From Bacillota bacterium (GTDB lineage Bacteria; Bacillota; Clostridia; Christensenellales; SZUA-584), in contig JAEWWC010000128.1 of NCBI GenBank assembly GCA_023396555.1, forward strand, positions 1 to 26,643: DNA of 26,643 bases, given 5' to 3'. Both the position numbers and the translations under genes were made by a program. The notes under the pieces are model-generated. The model had not been told where the DNA came from. It did not search any database and worked only from the letters and a program-made list of their open reading frames with translations. This document shows, one piece after another, positions 13,657-22,321 of the stretch (positions within the stretch are counted from its first letter, which is position 1; every line of letters begins with the position of its first letter).

Positions 13657-13792
13657 CCGACATATATGCCTTTAATGCGTAGTCTGTGCCCTGGCTTAAA
13701 GGTGTAAATTGCGGATTATTTTGGGACGAAGCCGTGTGGATTAAACCGGACGGGTTTGCAATCATATTTGAAAGTTTTAAGAGAGGCGGAAA

Positions 13793-15574
13793 ATGGTAGT
13801 CAGGAAAACGGTAAGAAAAGGAAACAACAAAAAGTTGAGGGTTGCGCTGGGTGTCATGATCGGTGTGCTGGTGCTGGCATTGTCGGCGAGCGTGATATTC
13901 CTTGTCGTCAATGAACAGGTCAACGGCCGTATCATGGAAAGTACGGATGCGCTGCAAGGCGTGACGGTGAACGGTGTCGATATCTCGGGCATGGACAGGC
14001 AGGAGGCGCTGGAAGCCACCGCGGGCATATCCGATGAGCTGTTGTCCGACATCGCCATCTCTTTCAGCGTTGACGGAGAGGAATATAGCTATACTGCACA
14101 GGACCTGGGTATTACCACGGATTATGAAAGCGTGATCGATGAAGCGCTGAAGTATGGCAACACCGGATCACTTGAGGAAAGAAAGGAAGCTATCGACACT
14201 GCGAAGAGTCAGGGGAAGGCGTTTACTGTTTCGGTCAAATCGGACAGGGCCAGCATAGAAGCAGCCCTGCTTCCGCTCAAGAGCACGCTGGACAAGCCCG
14301 CAACGGATGCCACCTGCACGTTTACACCGTGGGGCCACTTGACGGACGGCACACCCTACGAACAGGATCCGCAAAAGATGATTGAAGCGGCTGCGGACGG
14401 CGATATGTGGGACCGGCCCGAGCTTGTGCGCATACCGGAAAACGAGATGCCAAATAAGCTGCGTTATCAGTTCTGGAAAAATGACGAGTATGAAGAGGGT
14501 TATGTTCCGGCTGACGCAAACATATCCCGTTTTATATATACCGAAGGCACAAGTGGACGCTCTGTAGACATGGAAACCGTGGTGGACGGCGTGGTGAGCC
14601 AGCTGGAAAGCGGAGAATACGCCACGATCGTGGCGCCGGTGGAATCCGTCGAGCCCGCCGTTACCGTGGAAGATTTAAAGAAGAGCACGCAGTTAATCGC
14701 GTCGTGGACGTCCAGCTACTCCCGGCATTTAAGCTATAACCGCAACTGGAATGTGGCCAAGCTGTCCGGCATCGTCAACAACACGGTCATACTGCCAGGC
14801 GAGGAATGGTCTATCAACGATAAGGCCGGTGTCAGAACCGTCAAGGGCGGCTGGAAGGAGGCATCGGGCATTGTGGACGGCGGCTATGTGGACCAGCCGG
14901 GCGGCGGCGTCTGCCAGATATCCAGCACGACATACAACGCGGCTATACGGGCCGCGCTGGAGATCACGGACTCGACGCACCACTCCATACCGTCCGACTA
15001 TATACCGTTCGGGCTGGACGCGACGATCAGCTCCGGAGGTCCGGATCTCAAGCTCAAAAATCCGTATGACACGCCCGTTTATATCGTTTCGTACGTGAAC
15101 CCGAAGGATAAGAACGCCACGGTGGAGATATACGGACCGCCGATGGTGGACGAGGAGTACGGCGAAGTGATACTCGACTTCTCGTACAAAGACGGCGGCA
15201 CTTTCGGTTCAGCCGTGATGACCTACAAATACAACATGTCGGAAGCACCGGGTGGAAAGAAGCTGTCGGCGGGCCAGTCGCTGGTATATGCGCAGGTGCG
15301 TCCGGGCCGGAAAGTGGAGACGTTTATCCACTATCTGTCGCTGGACGGCAAGGAGCTGGCTAAGAAGAGCTTTCATAAATACACTTGGAAACCGCAGAAC
15401 GGTACAACGTACGTTAATGGACCGGACCCGGCTACGGTAACGCCGACGCCACCTCCGGCGGCAACGCCTACACCACCGCCCGAAGAATCCAAAGAGCCGA
15501 CGCCTACGCCCACGCCCACAGTGGGTGTAGAAAGCACAGAAAATAATGACCGTGGACACAAATGGAAGGATTAG
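13793..15574 (+). CDS. VanW family wall-associated membrane protein (YoaR-like)
   Basis: 593 residues. A cytoplasmic basic start is followed by one membrane helix (about 16-40, LGVMIGVLVLALSASVIFLV), so the bulk is outside the cell. Two repeats of the PG_binding_4/YoaR type lie at about 55-310 (VTVNGVDISGMDRQEAL). The VanW domain lies at about 320-455 (SYSRHLSYNRNWNVAKLSG, ILPGEEWSINDKAG, QPGGGVCQISSTTYNAA). A divergent G5-like module is at about 465-545, then a proline/threonine tail (TPTPPP units) that may thread the wall. GAGAGGCGG at 13781-13789 precedes the ATG. The exact function of VanW is unknown even in vancomycin clusters. It is in one operon with the wall hydrolase, pointing to peptidoglycan maintenance, not resistance. 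Confidence 0.9.
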   Translation: MVVRKTVRKGNNKKLRVALGVMIGVLVLALSASVIFLVVNEQVNGRIMESTDALQGVTVNGVDISGMDRQEALEATAGISDELLSDIAISFSVDGEEYSYTAQDLGITTDYESVIDEALKYGNTGSLEERKEAIDTAKSQGKAFTVSVKSDRASIEAALLPLKSTLDKPATDATCTFTPWGHLTDGTPYEQDPQKMIEAAADGDMWDRPELVRIPENEMPNKLRYQFWKNDEYEEGYVPADANISRFIYTEGTSGRSVDMETVVDGVVSQLESGEYATIVAPVESVEPAVTVEDLKKSTQLIASWTSSYSRHLSYNRNWNVAKLSGIVNNTVILPGEEWSINDKAGVRTVKGGWKEASGIVDGGYVDQPGGGVCQISSTTYNAAIRAALEITDSTHHSIPSDYIPFGLDATISSGGPDLKLKNPYDTPVYIVSYVNPKDKNATVEIYGPPMVDEEYGEVILDFSYKDGGTFGSAVMTYKYNMSEAPGGKKLSAGQSLVYAQVRPGRKVETFIHYLSLDGKELAKKSFHKYTWKPQNGTTYVNGPDPATVTPTPPPAATPTPPPEESKEPTPTPTPTVGVESTENNDRGHKWKD

Positions 15575-15578
15575 AGTA

Positions 15579-17231
15579 TTGCTGAAGATTAGAATATTGT
15601 TGAAAGATATTATCAAAAAGCTACATAATTTGCTAAGGCGGCCCAGCCGCTATGCCAGAAGGAAAAGGAAGGTCACCCCACGCTTTATCGTCATATGCGC
15701 GGCGGCGGGTTCCGTATGCGTGCTATTGATTATATTCTCTTTCACGATATTCAAAGGAAACAAGGAGCTGCCGGCTCAGGCCAATGCACAGCCGGGTTTT
15801 CTTGCAGCCGAATCGGAGCCATCGGAAAATCCGTCGGCGCTCACTACGCTGCCGGACGGTGAGTTATATGGGGCGGCGGCAACGTCGGAACCCACACCAG
15901 AGCCAACACCCGAGCCTACGCCGATGCAGCTGAAAAAGGGTATGACATCCGATGAGGTGGTGGAGCTGCAGCAAAGGCTGATGGACCTTGGCTACATGGA
16001 GCGCGACATGCCGACGGATCACTTTGGGCCCGTGACGGAATATTCGCTGGAGCTGTTCCAGCGCAAGCACGGTTTGCAGATCGACGGTATATACGGTGAG
16101 GGAACAAAGGAACTGTTGTTCTCTGATGAAGCAAAAAAGTACACCGTTTCTGTTGGCATTTCGGGAACGGACGTAAAGGAGATACAGCTCCGGCTTAAGG
16201 AACTGGATTATATCGACAAGGTGACCGACTATTTTGGCGACGAGACTGAGGCCGCGGTAAAGGAATTCCAGCAGCGAAATGGTCTTGACGTGGACGGCAG
16301 CGTGGGTGCGCAGACCCGGGAGCTGCTTTTTTCCGGCGATGCAAAGGCGTTTTACTATTCCATCGGCACATCGGGCGAAGAGATATTGAAGCTGCAAAAG
16401 CGGCTGTTTGAGCTGGGCTACCTAACGACAGAGCCGGACGGAAAGTTCGGGAAGGACACGGAAAACGCGATCAAACGCTTCCAGGCCAAGAGTGGCTTTA
16501 TCGACGACGGCTACGCAGGACCTGAGACGCGGAATCTTCTCTTCTCGGACAAAGCGGAGAAAAACGCGCTGGGCATGGGAGACAGCGGAAGTGACGTGCT
16601 CAATGTCCAGCAGCGGCTGATCGAGCTGAAATATCTGAAGGACAAGGCAGACGGGTATTACGGGTCCAACACTGAAGGTGCGGTGAAAGCGTTCCAGAAG
16701 CGCAATGGGCTTTCGGCGGACGGCAAGGTAGGGGCTCAGACTCTCACAGTCCTGCTGTCCGATGACGCGAAAAAGGCCTCGTCGTCATCCGGCGGCAGCG
16801 GCGGCTCATCCGGCGGTTCATCCGGCGGCAGCGGCGGTTCTTCGGACGATGGCGGCAGCTCGCGCGAAAAATCCGTGGACGAGCTGATCAAGGTAGCGAA
16901 GTCCAAACTGGGCGCAAAATATGTCCGGGGTGCAAAAGGCCCCAACTCTTTTGACTGTTCCGGCTTCGTGTACTGGTGCCTTAACCAAATTGGCGTCAAG
17001 CAGGGATATCTGACATCAGCCGGCTGGGCGGCAACCACCAAGTATCCCGTCGTAAAAAAGATGAGTGATATCAAGGCTGGTGATATCATTTCCTTTAAAG
17101 GCCATGTGGGCATCGCGATTGGCGGCGGTAAGATGATCGACTCCGCGCCCAGCGACGGCGGCGTCCGCATCGGAAACCTGAGCCACCCGTACTGGAAGGA
17201 AAACTTCATACGGGCATACAGGGTATTGTAA
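15579..17231 (+). CDS. Membrane-anchored NlpC/P60 hydrolase with four peptidoglycan-binding repeats
   Basis: 550 residues from TTG 15579, chosen because GGAAGGA (15564-15570) is well spaced and the start lies just after the VanW stop; ATG 15546 in the same frame lacks a ribosome site. Order: basic N-terminus, one membrane helix (about 35-57, FIVICAAAGSVCVLLIIFSF), a PT-rich linker (EPTPEPTPEPTP), four PG_binding_1 repeats of about 75 residues (each with VxxLQxRLxELxY and DGxxGxxT patterns), a Ser/Gly linker, and a C-terminal NlpC/P60 domain. Its catalytic Cys is in FDCSGFVYWCL and His in GHVGIAIGGG; the usual third His position is Asp (MIDS). It probably cleaves stem peptides while held at the wall. 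Terminator at 17262-17291. Confidence 0.92.
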   Translation: MLKIRILLKDIIKKLHNLLRRPSRYARRKRKVTPRFIVICAAAGSVCVLLIIFSFTIFKGNKELPAQANAQPGFLAAESEPSENPSALTTLPDGELYGAAATSEPTPEPTPEPTPMQLKKGMTSDEVVELQQRLMDLGYMERDMPTDHFGPVTEYSLELFQRKHGLQIDGIYGEGTKELLFSDEAKKYTVSVGISGTDVKEIQLRLKELDYIDKVTDYFGDETEAAVKEFQQRNGLDVDGSVGAQTRELLFSGDAKAFYYSIGTSGEEILKLQKRLFELGYLTTEPDGKFGKDTENAIKRFQAKSGFIDDGYAGPETRNLLFSDKAEKNALGMGDSGSDVLNVQQRLIELKYLKDKADGYYGSNTEGAVKAFQKRNGLSADGKVGAQTLTVLLSDDAKKASSSSGGSGGSSGGSSGGSGGSSDDGGSSREKSVDELIKVAKSKLGAKYVRGAKGPNSFDCSGFVYWCLNQIGVKQGYLTSAGWAATTKYPVVKKMSDIKAGDIISFKGHVGIAIGGGKMIDSAPSDGGVRIGNLSHPYWKENFIRAYRVL

Positions 17232-17261
17232 TACCGCTCGAAAAGATAATATTATTCAAAC

Positions 17262-17291
17262 AAACCGCCAGGTTGATCCCGGCGGTTTTTT
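17262..17291 (+). terminator. Rho-independent terminator of the wall operon
   Basis: AAACCGCC (17262-17269) pairs with GGCGGTTT (17281-17288), with two more G-C pairs inside after one mismatch, followed by six T (17286-17291). Confidence 0.88.
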
Positions 17292-17531
17292 ATTTGCTGA
17301 CTTTGCCATAACCATCTGCTGAAAACAACACAAAATCTTATAAAAGCGGTATGAAATCACTTCGCTCCCCCGTTGTGCAAGTTATTCAGAAATGCTTAGA
17401 CAATGGTGGATGTGGTGCTGGCTGAGACAAAGCCGTAAATACGAAATAATCGGAGACAAAGCTTCGCCCCGATCCGCAGCCGGACCGGGGCTTGTCATAT
17501 TCAACATCGGCGACCATTGAGGGGCTGCAGC
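17292..17531. other. Upstream region of the YesNM operon with hairpin and direct repeat
   Basis: No gene is seen. It holds a GC-rich hairpin (17466-17476 pairing with 17481-17491, loop CAGC, one mismatch) without a U-tract on the plus strand. The ten-base direct repeat GAGACAAAGC occurs at 17424-17433 and 17453-17462, 29 bases apart. The repeats lie about 105-145 bases ahead of the predicted start of the two-component operon and could be regulator sites. Confidence 0.4.
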
Positions 17532-17560
17532 TTGAGTTTTTTTATACGGTATAGTATGAT
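17532..17560 (+). promoter_or_regulatory. Sigma-A promoter of the yesN-yesM-binding protein operon
   Basis: TTGAGT (17532-17537), a 17-base spacer and TATGAT (17555-17560). Predicted start is near 17567, leaving a leader of about 177 bases to ATG 17744, with no recognised structure. Confidence 0.55.
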
Positions 17561-17743
17561 ACATTCAAGTAAAATTCATTGGCGGCGTCCGTCTTTCAAG
17601 TGGAAAAGGGCGCGGCTTCACACTCCAAAAATTTACCCGCGACATTAAGAATGCGGGCGCAGCAGAAACACGAATGGATCACATACCAACTGCAAAACAA
17701 TAATCTTAAACTATCTGGTTTCAGGCGGCCAGTGGGAGAAGCA

Positions 17744-19366
17744 ATGTATAAACTCATTATCGTAGACGACGAGGAAGAAGTCCGGCAGGGCATAATTGAT
17801 AAAATCGATTGGGCTTCGTTCAATTTTGAGGTGATCGGGCAAGCGGAAAATGGGCGGGAAGCGCTCGATATCATTGAAGAAAATGTGCCCGACGTTGTCA
17901 TCACCGATATATGCATGCCGTTGATGGACGGGCTGGAACTGGCCGGCGTCATCCGGGACTCGTATCCCACGGTGAAGCTGGTGATACTCTCCGGTTTCGA
18001 CGAGTTCAAATTTGCACAGCAGGCCATCAAGCATGGTGTGGCTGATTACATATTGAAGCCGGTGCTACCCAAAGACATCAATGAACTGATGCTTAAGCTG
18101 AAAACCCGTATTGATCAGGAAATCGCGGAGAAAGAGGACCGGGATAAGCTTCGGCAGCATTATATCGAGAGTCTGCCCATATTGAAGGACAGTTTTCTGT
18201 CCTCCCTGCTGACAGGTACGCATGACGCTGGTGAGATTGCAGAAAAGAGCGGCGAGTTTGGGCTCCATTTACAAGGCGAATGGTTTGTCTCGGCGGTGAT
18301 CAGTGTTGACTCTGAAAGTCTGAATAAGAGCCACGACCCCGAGTTAATGAAATTTGCGGTGCTAAACATCGCACAGGAGATCGTTGCGCGTCGCTCGGTG
18401 GGTGAAGCCTTCTTCTATGACAACGCGCCCGTCATCATTGCAGGCCTCTCGTGCGACGATAAAAAATCGGCTTACAATCGGATATATCTGGTGCTGGAAG
18501 AGATCAGGCAGAATGTTGAGAAGTATCTCAAGCTCACCGTGACAGCGGGTGTGGGCGGTATGTTTGGCTGCCTTGAACGTATGAAGGAGAGCTACCGTTC
18601 TGCGCTGACCGCGCTGGAATACAAGCTTGTGCTTGAGGGCAACAAGGTGATATTCGTAGATGACTTGGAGCCGGAAAGCACCGAGGTCATCGTGCTGGAT
18701 GAGAAGAAGGAGCGCGCGCTCATTACCAGCATTAAATTTGGCAGTGAACCGGATGTGGCGGAGTCGGTGGATGCGCTATTCCGCGATATAGAAGGCGTAA
18801 AGGCGTCAATACGCGATTACCAGATATATTTTATCGAAGTGTTCGCGGTGCTGTCGCGTTTGGCCAAGGCCCTGCGGTTGGACATCGAGGGCGTGTTTCC
18901 CAGCCAGTCCGGCATGTATGTCGAGATCGGCAACTTTAATAACATGGATGAAGTGAAAGCCTATGTTAAGAGCCTAAGCCTTAAACTGATGGACCAGATA
19001 TCCGGCCGCATGGTCAATTCTACTCAGTCGCTTCTGGAAAAAGCCAAGGCGTATATCGATCAGAACTATCAGGATCCGGAGCTGACGGTCCAGAAGCTGG
19101 CGGACAGCCTGTTCATCAGCGCTAGCTACCTAAGCCTTATATTCAAGAAGGAGGCCGGACAAACGTTTTTAAAATACCTGATTGGCGTGCGCCTGGCGGT
19201 GGCCAAGGAACAACTGCGCAACCCTGATACCAAGGTGACCGAGGTGGCGGAGAAGGTGGGATATCCGGACGTCAGCTATTTCAGTTATTTCTTTAAAAAG
19301 AATTTTGGCATCTCACCGCGCGAATACAGGAGCCGGTTCACGGGCAAAAAGGAGCTGACGTCTTGA
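17744..19366 (+). CDS. YesN-like response regulator, receiver plus AraC-type DNA-binding domain
   Basis: 540 residues from ATG 17744, preceded by GGGAG (17734-17738). The longer open frame upstream (from 17579) is discarded because the receiver domain starts exactly with MYKLIIVDDEEEVR. Receiver at 1-120: acidic pair Asp8-Asp9, phosphorylated Asp55 (DICMPLMDG) and Lys105 (YILKPV). The middle, about 130-430, is the weakly conserved part usual for this class. The C-terminal AraC/XylS pair of helix-turn-helices is at about 440-540 (ISASYLSLIFKKEAGQTF, then VAEKVGYPDVSYFSYFFKKN). It is phosphorylated by the next gene's kinase. Its stop overlaps the kinase start. Probable target: the ABC transporter promoter at 22201. 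Confidence 0.93.
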   Translation: MYKLIIVDDEEEVRQGIIDKIDWASFNFEVIGQAENGREALDIIEENVPDVVITDICMPLMDGLELAGVIRDSYPTVKLVILSGFDEFKFAQQAIKHGVADYILKPVLPKDINELMLKLKTRIDQEIAEKEDRDKLRQHYIESLPILKDSFLSSLLTGTHDAGEIAEKSGEFGLHLQGEWFVSAVISVDSESLNKSHDPELMKFAVLNIAQEIVARRSVGEAFFYDNAPVIIAGLSCDDKKSAYNRIYLVLEEIRQNVEKYLKLTVTAGVGGMFGCLERMKESYRSALTALEYKLVLEGNKVIFVDDLEPESTEVIVLDEKKERALITSIKFGSEPDVAESVDALFRDIEGVKASIRDYQIYFIEVFAVLSRLAKALRLDIEGVFPSQSGMYVEIGNFNNMDEVKAYVKSLSLKLMDQISGRMVNSTQSLLEKAKAYIDQNYQDPELTVQKLADSLFISASYLSLIFKKEAGQTFLKYLIGVRLAVAKEQLRNPDTKVTEVAEKVGYPDVSYFSYFFKKNFGISPREYRSRFTGKKELTS

Positions 19367-21144
19367 ATAGCAAACCCTGGAAGCGGCGAAAAAACGGATT
19401 AAACTTCGGCAGCATACAGACCGTGATTACAATGTCGTTTACCGCGGCGACCATACTGGCGATGATCATCGTCGGCGTGGCGCTGTACAGTACATTCTCC
19501 GAAAATGCCGAAAAGAACGCGGCTTCCTCATCACAACAGATCATGGATCAGGCCACCATCAATCTCGAGAACTATCTTCGAACGATGATGGACATTTCCG
19601 ATCTCATCAAGTCCCATATGTCGAGCGTTTCACGGAGCGACCTTGGCGAGCTGGACAGCCTGATATCGCTGACGATGACGATCCGGAAGGATATTGTCAC
19701 TGTAGCCATATACGACGGCGAAGGGAATATTTTGCTCAGCAACCCGCAAAACGGGCTCAATCGGAATTATGTCGCTAAGGAACAGGACTGGTTCGTAAGC
19801 GCTACGAGAAACACAGCGGCTTACGTATTCCAATCGCCGCATGTACAACGGATTTTTGAGGAAAAACGGCCATGGGTGGTATCGCTGTGCCGCGGCGTAT
19901 CGGTGACTGAAAACGACAAACCGCAGACATGGGTAACGATGGTGGATATGAACTTCAGCGTCATCGAGCAGTTGTGCAGCCGCGTCAGCCTCGGCAAGCG
20001 CGGATACATCTATGTCATTGACGAGGACGGCAATATCATCTATCACCCGCAGCAGCAACTGATCTACTCAGGCCTCAAGCAGGAAAACATAGAAAAAGCC
20101 CTGAGCAGTGAGCCGGGGTCATACTTCGATGATTTTCAAGGGGAACGCCGTATCACCACCATTAAGGATATCCACTATACAAAGTGGAGAATGGTAGGCG
20201 TCAGCTTTGTGGACGAGTTGGTGGCTAACAAACGCAACTTGAACAACCTGATCATCTACATACTGTTGTTTGGTATCGCTTTTGAGATTCTGGCTTCCAT
20301 GTTCATATCCGCCAAGGTCTCTCAGCCGATTAAGCGTCTGGAACACCAGATGAACAAAGTGGAGAGCGGCGATTTTGATATTGAGCTGCTGGAGGTAACA
20401 GGGGAGGATGAGGTGAAGCGCCTCACCAAGGCTTTTAACTTGATGATTGTGCGCATCAGACAGCTGATGAACCAGATCATCAGCGAACAGGCGCAATTGA
20501 GAAAGAGCGAATTCAAAGCGCTTCAGGCGCAGATCAATCCGCACTTCCTCTATAATACGCTGGACTCCATAATATGGATGAACGAGAATAAGAACCATGA
20601 GGGCGTTACCGAGATGGTGTCGGCGCTGGCGCGATTTTTCCGCATCAGTATCAGCAAGGGCAGCGAGTTCATCGGCGTTGGCGACGAGATAGAACATGCC
20701 CGGAGCTATCTGGTAATACAGAAGATACGTTACAAGAACAAGTTCGATTTTTCACTCAATATGCAGGAGGGCGTGGAAAGCTGCAGGACGATCAAACTGA
20801 TATTGCAGCCCATCGTGGAAAACGCGATCTATCACGGTATCAACAAGATACAGGAAAAAGGCGAGATTCAGGTGGATGTATATATCGAAAATGAAACGCT
20901 GGTGTTCAGGGTCTCGGATAATGGCTTTGGCATTGATCCGAAGATACTTAAGGGCATACTCAACCGTGAAGCCACCAGCACGCATGCCGGCGGCGTGGGA
21001 CTTAAGAATGTCAATGAGCGCATCAAACTCAGCTACGGCAGCGAATACGGTATTGACATTGAGAGCGAACTGGAGGTGGGCACCACTGTCTATATCAGGA
21101 TACCGGCCAACAGAACGGAGGAAAACCGTGAGCAGAATGCGTAG
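19363..21144 (+). CDS. YesM-like sensor histidine kinase (dCache, HAMP, His_kinase)
   Basis: 593 residues starting at TTG 19363, overlapping the regulator stop as TTGA, with AAGGAG eight bases upstream. Membrane helix 1 is at about 17-41, an extracellular double-Cache-like sensor at about 42-285 (VAIYDGEGNILLSNPQNG; GYIYVIDEDGNIIYHPQQ), helix 2 at about 288-312, and HAMP at about 313-370. The His_kinase domain has phospho-acceptor His394 in QAQINPHFLYNTLDSI, then the HATPase with ENAIYHGINK and DNGFGI. It senses an extracellular signal and phosphorylates the YesN-like partner. A sugar-binding lipoprotein gene overlaps its 3' end, so the ligand may be delivered protein-bound. Confidence 0.93.
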   Translation: MNSKPWKRRKNGLNFGSIQTVITMSFTAATILAMIIVGVALYSTFSENAEKNAASSSQQIMDQATINLENYLRTMMDISDLIKSHMSSVSRSDLGELDSLISLTMTIRKDIVTVAIYDGEGNILLSNPQNGLNRNYVAKEQDWFVSATRNTAAYVFQSPHVQRIFEEKRPWVVSLCRGVSVTENDKPQTWVTMVDMNFSVIEQLCSRVSLGKRGYIYVIDEDGNIIYHPQQQLIYSGLKQENIEKALSSEPGSYFDDFQGERRITTIKDIHYTKWRMVGVSFVDELVANKRNLNNLIIYILLFGIAFEILASMFISAKVSQPIKRLEHQMNKVESGDFDIELLEVTGEDEVKRLTKAFNLMIVRIRQLMNQIISEQAQLRKSEFKALQAQINPHFLYNTLDSIIWMNENKNHEGVTEMVSALARFFRISISKGSEFIGVGDEIEHARSYLVIQKIRYKNKFDFSLNMQEGVESCRTIKLILQPIVENAIYHGINKIQEKGEIQVDVYIENETLVFRVSDNGFGIDPKILKGILNREATSTHAGGVGLKNVNERIKLSYGSEYGIDIESELEVGTTVYIRIPANRTEENREQNA

Positions 21145-22102
21145 CGTTTTGGCGCTGCTGCTGGCAGCGCTGATCTTAATGCCGCTGACCGGCTGCGCTG
21201 ACAACAGCCTTTCGGAAGAGGAAGAGAAAACACGCATCAAAGTGATCGTCAAGAAGCGGGATTATGACTACTGGGCGGTCGTGCAGATGGGAGCGGAGGC
21301 GGCTGGCCGGGAATTCGGTGTGGAGGTGGACTTCGACGGACCTCCGACTGAAGGGGATATCGAAGGACAGATTCGCATGGTCGAAAACGCGATCGAACAG
21401 AAGTTTGATGCGCTGGTGCTGGCTGCGAGCGATTATGTGGCGCTGGCCCCTGTGGCCGAGGAGGCACGCGATGCCGGAATGCCGGTCGTCATCATTGATT
21501 CCAACATCAAATCGGATAAAATGAACAGCTTTGTGGGAACAGACAACGTGGGTGCCGGGCAGAAACTGGGAGAATCGCTGCTGGATATCGTTGGGCCAGA
21601 CTGCGATATTGTTGTAATGAGCTTTGTGAAGGGAGCGGCAACGGCGGATCAGCGGGAGGAGGGCTTTTTCGAAAAGATTGACGGCGAGAAAGGTATCAAT
21701 GTGCTGGAGACGCTGTACTGCAAATCGGAAGAGGATTACGCCAGCGATTTGGCACGCGATGCCGTTGAGCGGTATCCAGAACTGGACGCTATCGTATGCC
21801 TTAACGCATACGGCACGGTGGGCGTGGCACGTGCCATCTCCAGGATGGGTAAAGCTGGAAGCATCAGCATTATCGGCTTTGACAGCACGCCACAGGAAGT
21901 CAGCTATATGGAGGAGGGCGCGATACAGTCGCTGGTGGTACAAAACCCCTTCAACATGGGTTATCTGGGCGTCAAATATGCGCTTGATGTACTGAACGGC
22001 GATAAAGTACCCAAATCCGTGGATACCGGCTCCACGGTGATCGACAGGGAAAACATGTATCTGCCGGAAAATCAGAAACTCGTTTTCCCCTTTACAGATT
22101 GA
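21128..22102 (+). CDS. Sugar-binding lipoprotein coupled to the two-component system
   Basis: 324 residues from GTG 21128, six bases after GGAGG (21117-21121); ATG 21137 in the same frame is 15 bases away. The gene overlaps the kinase by 17 bases. Lipobox LTGC with Cys23 follows a hydrophobic signal segment. The mature protein is a Peripla_BP_4 sugar-binding fold (AVVQMGAEAAGREFGVEVDF, FDALVLAASDYVALAP, GMPVVIIDSNI, FVGTDNVGAGQKLGESL, IIGFDSTPQE). Because it lies with the kinase and regulator and before a terminator, separate from the transporter, it is likely a sensing subunit in the manner of XylFII-LytS or AraSTR systems (inference). It could instead feed the ABC importer. Terminator at 22129-22160. 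Confidence 0.9.
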   Translation: MSRMRSVLALLLAALILMPLTGCADNSLSEEEEKTRIKVIVKKRDYDYWAVVQMGAEAAGREFGVEVDFDGPPTEGDIEGQIRMVENAIEQKFDALVLAASDYVALAPVAEEARDAGMPVVIIDSNIKSDKMNSFVGTDNVGAGQKLGESLLDIVGPDCDIVVMSFVKGAATADQREEGFFEKIDGEKGINVLETLYCKSEEDYASDLARDAVERYPELDAIVCLNAYGTVGVARAISRMGKAGSISIIGFDSTPQEVSYMEEGAIQSLVVQNPFNMGYLGVKYALDVLNGDKVPKSVDTGSTVIDRENMYLPENQKLVFPFTD

Positions 22103-22128
22103 AATTTTGTAGAAATTTTGCAGATCAG

Positions 22129-22160
22129 GAGACGTGTGCAGCATGCCGTGTCTCTTTTTT
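22129..22160 (+). terminator. Rho-independent terminator of the sensing operon
   Basis: GAGAC (22129-22133) pairs with GTCTC (22150-22154), extended by G-T and G-C pairs inside, followed by six T (22155-22160). It separates the sensing operon from the transporter operon. Confidence 0.75.
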
Positions 22161-22200
22161 ATTAAAAACATTATAGAAATTCTCAACTTCTTTAGCGTTT

Positions 22201-22230
22201 TTAACATTCAAAAACAAGGTTTTTGATAAT
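22201..22230 (+). promoter_or_regulatory. Promoter of the ABC transporter operon with spacer palindrome
   Basis: TTAACA (22201-22206), an 18-base spacer and GATAAT (22225-22230). Between them lies the perfect palindrome CAAAAAC-AAG-GTTTTTG (22209-22225), placed where a bound regulator would control RNA polymerase. Leader of about 85 bases. Confidence 0.5.
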
Positions 22231-22321
22231 AAAATAAGTTTGTCGTCAAAAGTGATTAAACTTTGTGTTTGATGGAATAATTTAGGTATCCGCCTAATTC
22301 TGCATGATTGAGGGTGAATAT

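Noticed and set aside
13575..13799. Plus-strand stretch with protein-like text (MVCFLDTEG; LFWDEAVWIKPDG) and one TAG at 13680
   Set aside because: It overlaps the TTGACA/TAAAAT promoter and VanW ribosome site, has no start signal, and a single stop in this length is not rare by chance. A decayed gene cannot be excluded.
17579..17743. N-terminal extension of the response regulator
   Set aside because: It precedes the canonical receiver start, lacks a ribosome site and lies in the leader just after the predicted promoter.
21176..22207. Minus-strand frame of 343 codons (and similar at 22256-23305 and 24427-25434)
   Set aside because: Antisense shadows of the binding lipoproteins and ATPase; no ribosome site and no recognisable motif.
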